DNA from: Rhodoferax sp.
GTDB taxonomy: Bacteria; Pseudomonadota; Gammaproteobacteria; Burkholderiales; Burkholderiaceae
NCBI GenBank assembly: GCA_020048295.1
Contig: JAIFMT010000057.1
Location: forward strand, 1 to 18,344
Direction of reading: 5' to 3'
Length of the DNA stretch: 18,344 bases
The notes under the pieces were generated by a model that worked only from the letters and a program-made list of their open reading frames with translations, was not told the origin of the DNA and searched no databases. Of this stretch, positions 15,312 to 18,344 are shown in pieces. Position numbers and translations under genes: made by a program. Each line of letters begins with the position of its first letter. Position 1 is the stretch's first letter.

Positions 15312-15330
15312 TTGTTTTCATATAAAACAA
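15312..15330. promoter_or_regulatory. Inverted repeat upstream of the PilZ promoter, possible operator
   Basis: TTGTTTT (15312-15318), a 5-nt centre CATAT and AAAACAA (15324-15330) make a perfect 7-bp inverted repeat. It sits about 10 bp upstream of the candidate -35 of the PilZ gene, an ordinary position for an activator or repressor site. It is also close to the end of the VTT gene (15396) and could form a weak hairpin in its message, although it contains no G+C-rich stem and so is a poor terminator. Confidence 0.4.
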
Positions 15331-15395
15331 CATGTTAGCGTGCAGTCAGATGCATTCATCGGCAAATTCTGTTTCGGCCTAAAACGCACTGTCAA

Positions 15396-16097
15396 TTATT
15401 TCGACATCTCCGCGTCTCTGATCCAACGCCGTGCACCCGCCATCCCCAGCAAAACAAGCGCTGCCGTGAAACCCAGCAAAAGCAGGCTAGTGCCACTCGG
15501 CTGTTTCACTGCGGCAACAATCTGATCCATAAATATCATCATCGCTAACAAACTTGGTAGCATGCCGACAAAAGTTCCCAGGAGCATGTCGCGCAAGCGA
15601 ATATGTGAAGCACCCGCCACCATGTTAACAATGGCAAAGGGCGCTATTGGCACCAGGCGCACCACAATCACCGCCAAAACACCCCGATTGGCCAAGCGCT
15701 GACTCAACAGATTGACACGCTCTCCGGCCAGTTTTTGCACAGCTTCACGACCCAACCCCCTGCCCAAACCATAACTCAAGCCGGCACCGATCAAGGCACC
15801 CGTCATGGCACAGGCAAAACCTATCCAGGGACCGAAAGCCACCAAGGTGACCAAAGCCAACAAAGTAGCCGGGATCGCCAACGTTACCGCCAAGGCAAAA
15901 GCACCCACCGCAGCCAACAAGCCAAACGTCTGACCCAACCGTTGCAAACTGGCGACCATCAACTCGATATCCAGCCAACTACGCAAGGATGACCACTTCC
16001 AAGCAGCCGCCAGTGCCGCCATGACACACAACAGCAACAGCAAACCGGTCAACCGTCGGCGCAAGCCCACGTCGAACTCGGTAGCTTCACGCATCAT
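15396..16097 (-). CDS. TVP38/TMEM64 (VTT/DedA-like) inner-membrane protein
   Basis: From the ATG at 16097 this is a 233-residue membrane protein with about six hydrophobic segments. The VTT/SNARE-associated core is clear: FGPWIGFACAMTGALIGAG with the following SYGLGRGLGRE, and the later VVRLVPIAPFAIVNMVAGAS motif with its conserved Arg and Pro. Relatives are implicated in lipid scrambling or lipid-carrier transport (DedA, VMP1/TMEM41B). A role with undecaprenyl-linked EPS intermediates is an attractive guess only. The frame is open to an ATG at 16136, but that would overlap the upstream gene by 50 bp and add a hydrophilic tail. 16097 (or the ATG at 16094) overlaps it by only 8-11 bp and has AAGGTG upstream. 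Co-transcription with the NRPS-like gene is likely. Confidence 0.88.
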   Translation of the reverse strand: MMREATEFDVGLRRRLTGLLLLLCVMAALAAAWKWSSLRSWLDIELMVASLQRLGQTFGLLAAVGAFALAVTLAIPATLLALVTLVAFGPWIGFACAMTGALIGAGLSYGLGRGLGREAVQKLAGERVNLLSQRLANRGVLAVIVVRLVPIAPFAIVNMVAGASHIRLRDMLLGTFVGMLPSLLAMMIFMDQIVAAVKQPSGTSLLLLGFTAALVLLGMAGARRWIRDAEMSK

Positions 16098-18344
16098 GGC
16101 GGTCACGCACCTTGATGATTGCCGCAGCCAAGGCACCTACGTTGCCGGACTCAAAGATAGAGCCGTGCAAACCACGCACCTGCTCTTCTATCAGCGACGA
16201 TGCCAGCAGCTTGCGCCAGGGCCGAAAAAACCAACGGTCCCAACTCGCCAAACCCGAAGACTTGATGAGCCAGGTCGGTCCGTCAAAGTGCAGGGGTCGA
16301 TAACCACTGAGCGCCATCACCTGACTGATCAGGCCAGGGTCGTTGAACATGGCACCCAATCTCCGGCCATTCATGCTAAGTTCTTGCACATGCAGATTGC
16401 GCACCAACCAGCCCAGCACCCGCCAGAATGTCGCGCCACCTAGTGCCGCTTGCGGGTAAATGGTGTCGATCAACACCAGCCCACGCAGGTCTCCACCCAT
16501 TTGCCTGAGTACACGTGCCGTCTCCAGCGCAGCGACCCCACCAACTGAAAATCCTGCGATAAAACCCGCCTCCAGCCGCAGGGCAGCAATCTCTTGGGCA
16601 TAAAGCGTGGCGAGTTCCAAGGTGGTTTTAAAGGGCGTTTCAACGGGCGGCTGCAGCATTCTTACATCGAAGGCATCGTCCAGCGCCCTGGCCAGGTTTT
16701 GAAAGCGCAGCAGGTCGCCTTGCCCGGATGCTGCCAAATACAAAGGTACGCGGCCCCGGCCATCGTCAGGACTCAGGTCAATGCGGATACCCTGAGTTTT
16801 GATATTCGATCCCAGGACACTTGCAAGTTGCTCAATGGTGGGGTGTTCGGTCAACAAGTACATCGATGCTCTGCGACCCAACAGCTTTTCCAGACCAGTC
16901 AAAATACTGACCGCTGCCAAGGAGTCGCCACCCAGCTCAAAAAAATCGTCAGTGACGCTGATGCGTTCAATCTGCAGCACCTCTTGCCACAAGATCTGCA
17001 AGTCGCGCTCTAGCGGTGATGCTGGCAAGAACCGCCCGGGTGTCGTTGAACGGTGACTCTGCTCAGGCAGTGCTGGATAGTCGATTTTTCCCGCACTGGT
17101 TTCTGGCAGTGCTTTCAATGCCGTGATCGTGGCAGGAATCATGTAATCCGGCAAACGCTCACGAAGCGCACGCTGCAAGCGGTTGACCTCGACGCCTTCA
17201 CTGGCCGCCACCCATGCCCTGATCACCGCTTTACCTTGAATGTGTTGCAATTGGGCGGCCGCTTGCGTCACGCCTGGAACGGCCAGACAGGCGGCTTCAA
17301 TCTCGCCCAGTTCAACGCGATAACCGCGAATTTTGACTTGCCGATCGACCCGGCCGCCAAAGTGCAGGTTACCTTCAACGTCCAGCCAACCCAGGTCACC
17401 GGTTCGGTACATGCGTCCATCAGGACGGAAAGGGTCAGCCAAAAAGACCTGTGCATCCAGCTCTGGGCGGTTCAGATAACCCTGTGCCAGCGCTGCACCA
17501 CCAATATAAATCTCGCCGCTGACCCCAAATGGCACCAGCTCCCGCTGCGAGTTCAGCACGTAAATAGTGCTGTCATCAATCGGTCGGCCAATCGGCAACG
17601 CCACGTCCACCGGGTCTGCACCACATGGCCAGGCAGTGGCAAAAATGGCCGCCTCCGTTGGGCCATAGACATTGAACAGGCACGCACCGGTTTGGCTGAT
17701 GAAGCGCCTGGCCAACTCGGCGGGCAAAATTTCGCCGCCGCAGCAGGCCACCCGCAATTTAAGTCCTGATTTTCCAAGGGCCCCTTCAAGAAAACGGCTG
17801 AGTGTCGATGGAACAAAGGCCATGACGGTCACAGCATGTCGAATCGCAAAATCAGCCAATGCCTCCGGCAAATTGCGCCCAGGTGGGGGCAGCGCCACAC
17901 TGGCACCATGGATCAACGGCAAAAACAACTCAATCAGAGAGGGATCAAACGTCAACTGCGTGGCTTGTGCCGACCGGTCGCGCCAATCCACCGCATAGGC
18001 CCTTGATAGCCAGGCCAGGCGGCGGGACAGGGTGGCATGTGACACCATCACGCCTTTGGGCTGTCCGGTTGACCCGGAGGTAAACAGCACATAGGCCAGA
18101 TCGGTATTGCCTGGCTTTGCCAGCGGCACACGCCCATCTGCCGGCACGGGCTCGTTCAGCAAGGCCTCAGCGTTCAATACCAGCGTATTGACATGTAACT
18201 GGGCAAGCCGCACCTCCCCCGGTGCCTCAATCAGCAAGGCACACGCATCACTGTCTTGCAATATTTGCGCCAAACGGAGGGTTGGTGCCTCGGTGTCAAG
18301 CGGCAAAAACGCGGCACCGGCCTTCGCCACGGCCAAAAGCGCCA
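16087..18344 (-). CDS. NRPS-like protein: adenylation, carrier and thioesterase domains (N-terminus missing)
   Basis: The gene runs off the right edge; the frame is open through the last complete codon, so the TTG at 18336 is internal. Counting from there, about 749 residues are visible. The adenylation domain shows KAGAAFLPLD, LFTSGSTGQPKG (85-95), NVYGPTEA (222-229), YRTGDLG (310-316) and the catalytic lysine at 417 (SAGKIDY). A carrier domain follows with LGGDSL and Ser472 as the phosphopantetheine site. The thioesterase has GFSVGG with Ser597 and a probable His724. It activates a carboxylic acid, probably an amino acid since the Asp of TFDPS is kept, loads it on the carrier and releases it. 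No condensation domain is in view. Manual alignment to the A-domain pocket suggests roughly D-P-I-A-A-C-V-I-F, which I cannot assign. Confidence 0.93.
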   Translation of the reverse strand, partial: ALLAVAKAGAAFLPLDTEAPTLRLAQILQDSDACALLIEAPGEVRLAQLHVNTLVLNAEALLNEPVPADGRVPLAKPGNTDLAYVLFTSGSTGQPKGVMVSHATLSRRLAWLSRAYAVDWRDRSAQATQLTFDPSLIELFLPLIHGASVALPPPGRNLPEALADFAIRHAVTVMAFVPSTLSRFLEGALGKSGLKLRVACCGGEILPAELARRFISQTGACLFNVYGPTEAAIFATAWPCGADPVDVALPIGRPIDDSTIYVLNSQRELVPFGVSGEIYIGGAALAQGYLNRPELDAQVFLADPFRPDGRMYRTGDLGWLDVEGNLHFGGRVDRQVKIRGYRVELGEIEAACLAVPGVTQAAAQLQHIQGKAVIRAWVAASEGVEVNRLQRALRERLPDYMIPATITALKALPETSAGKIDYPALPEQSHRSTTPGRFLPASPLERDLQILWQEVLQIERISVTDDFFELGGDSLAAVSILTGLEKLLGRRASMYLLTEHPTIEQLASVLGSNIKTQGIRIDLSPDDGRGRVPLYLAASGQGDLLRFQNLARALDDAFDVRMLQPPVETPFKTTLELATLYAQEIAALRLEAGFIAGFSVGGVAALETARVLRQMGGDLRGLVLIDTIYPQAALGGATFWRVLGWLVRNLHVQELSMNGRRLGAMFNDPGLISQVMALSGYRPLHFDGPTWLIKSSGLASWDRWFFRPWRKLLASSLIEEQVRGLHGSIFESGNVGALAAAIIKVRDRHDA

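Noticed and set aside
15289..15525. 78-codon plus-strand frame between the PilZ and VTT genes
   Set aside because: More than half of it is antisense to the VTT gene, it has no ribosome site, and the rest covers the promoter and inverted repeat.
16098..16136. Longer start for the VTT membrane protein at 16136
   Set aside because: It would overlap the upstream NRPS-like gene by 50 bp and adds a hydrophilic tail; the ATGs at 16097/16094 give a normal short overlap and have AAGGTG upstream.

Overview
The window looks like a chromosome segment from a betaproteobacterium, most likely Comamonadaceae (Rhodoferax/Polaromonas-like). The reasons are its moderately high G+C, its XrtA-type exopolysaccharide gene set, and a short imperfect palindrome at 434-475 of a kind I remember as dispersed in Comamonadaceae genomes. 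The genus is inference.

Layout. 1-398 (+) is the 3' end of mfd, which faces the main cluster. 492-13156 (-) is a compact ten-gene run with gaps or overlaps of -4 to +30 bp, apart from one 83-bp gap. In transcription order it encodes an outer-membrane export lipoprotein, a Wzz-like chain-length protein, a BY-type tyrosine autokinase, an outer-membrane beta-barrel, an ExeA-like ATPase, a DUF3473 polysaccharide deacetylase, a FemAB-like transferase, a glycosyltransferase, a fused exosortase A/EpsI protein and an asparagine-synthase-like amidotransferase. A 240-bp divergent region follows. A low-molecular-weight protein tyrosine phosphatase (13397-13867, +) lies beyond it. The remaining genes are again on the minus strand: a UDP-glucuronate epimerase-like protein, a PilZ protein, a VTT/DedA-like membrane protein, and the C-terminal part of an NRPS-like adenylation-carrier-thioesterase protein that runs off the right edge.

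How it works together. This is an exosortase A (XrtA/EpsH, PEP-CTERM) exopolysaccharide locus. The epimerase would supply a uronic acid donor. The glycosyltransferase, deacetylase, FemAB-like protein and amidotransferase would build and modify the polymer. The Wzz-like protein, kinase, phosphatase and export lipoprotein would control chain length and export. XrtA would process PEP-CTERM proteins, none of which is encoded here. The PilZ protein suggests c-di-GMP input. No flippase, polymerase, priming glycosyltransferase or PrsK/PrsR regulator is visible, so the system continues outside the window.

Most notable signals: a Gly-Tyr repeat tail with seven tyrosines on the kinase, encoded by hexanucleotide repeats that place eight ATGs in the frame of the next gene; an intercistronic hairpin after the export gene; a possible 27-codon leader ORF coupled to the phosphatase start; a 13-bp tail-to-tail overlap of phosphatase and epimerase; and an A-T-TE NRPS-like gene overlapping a VTT membrane gene. 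No rRNA, tRNA, CRISPR array or insertion sequence was found.
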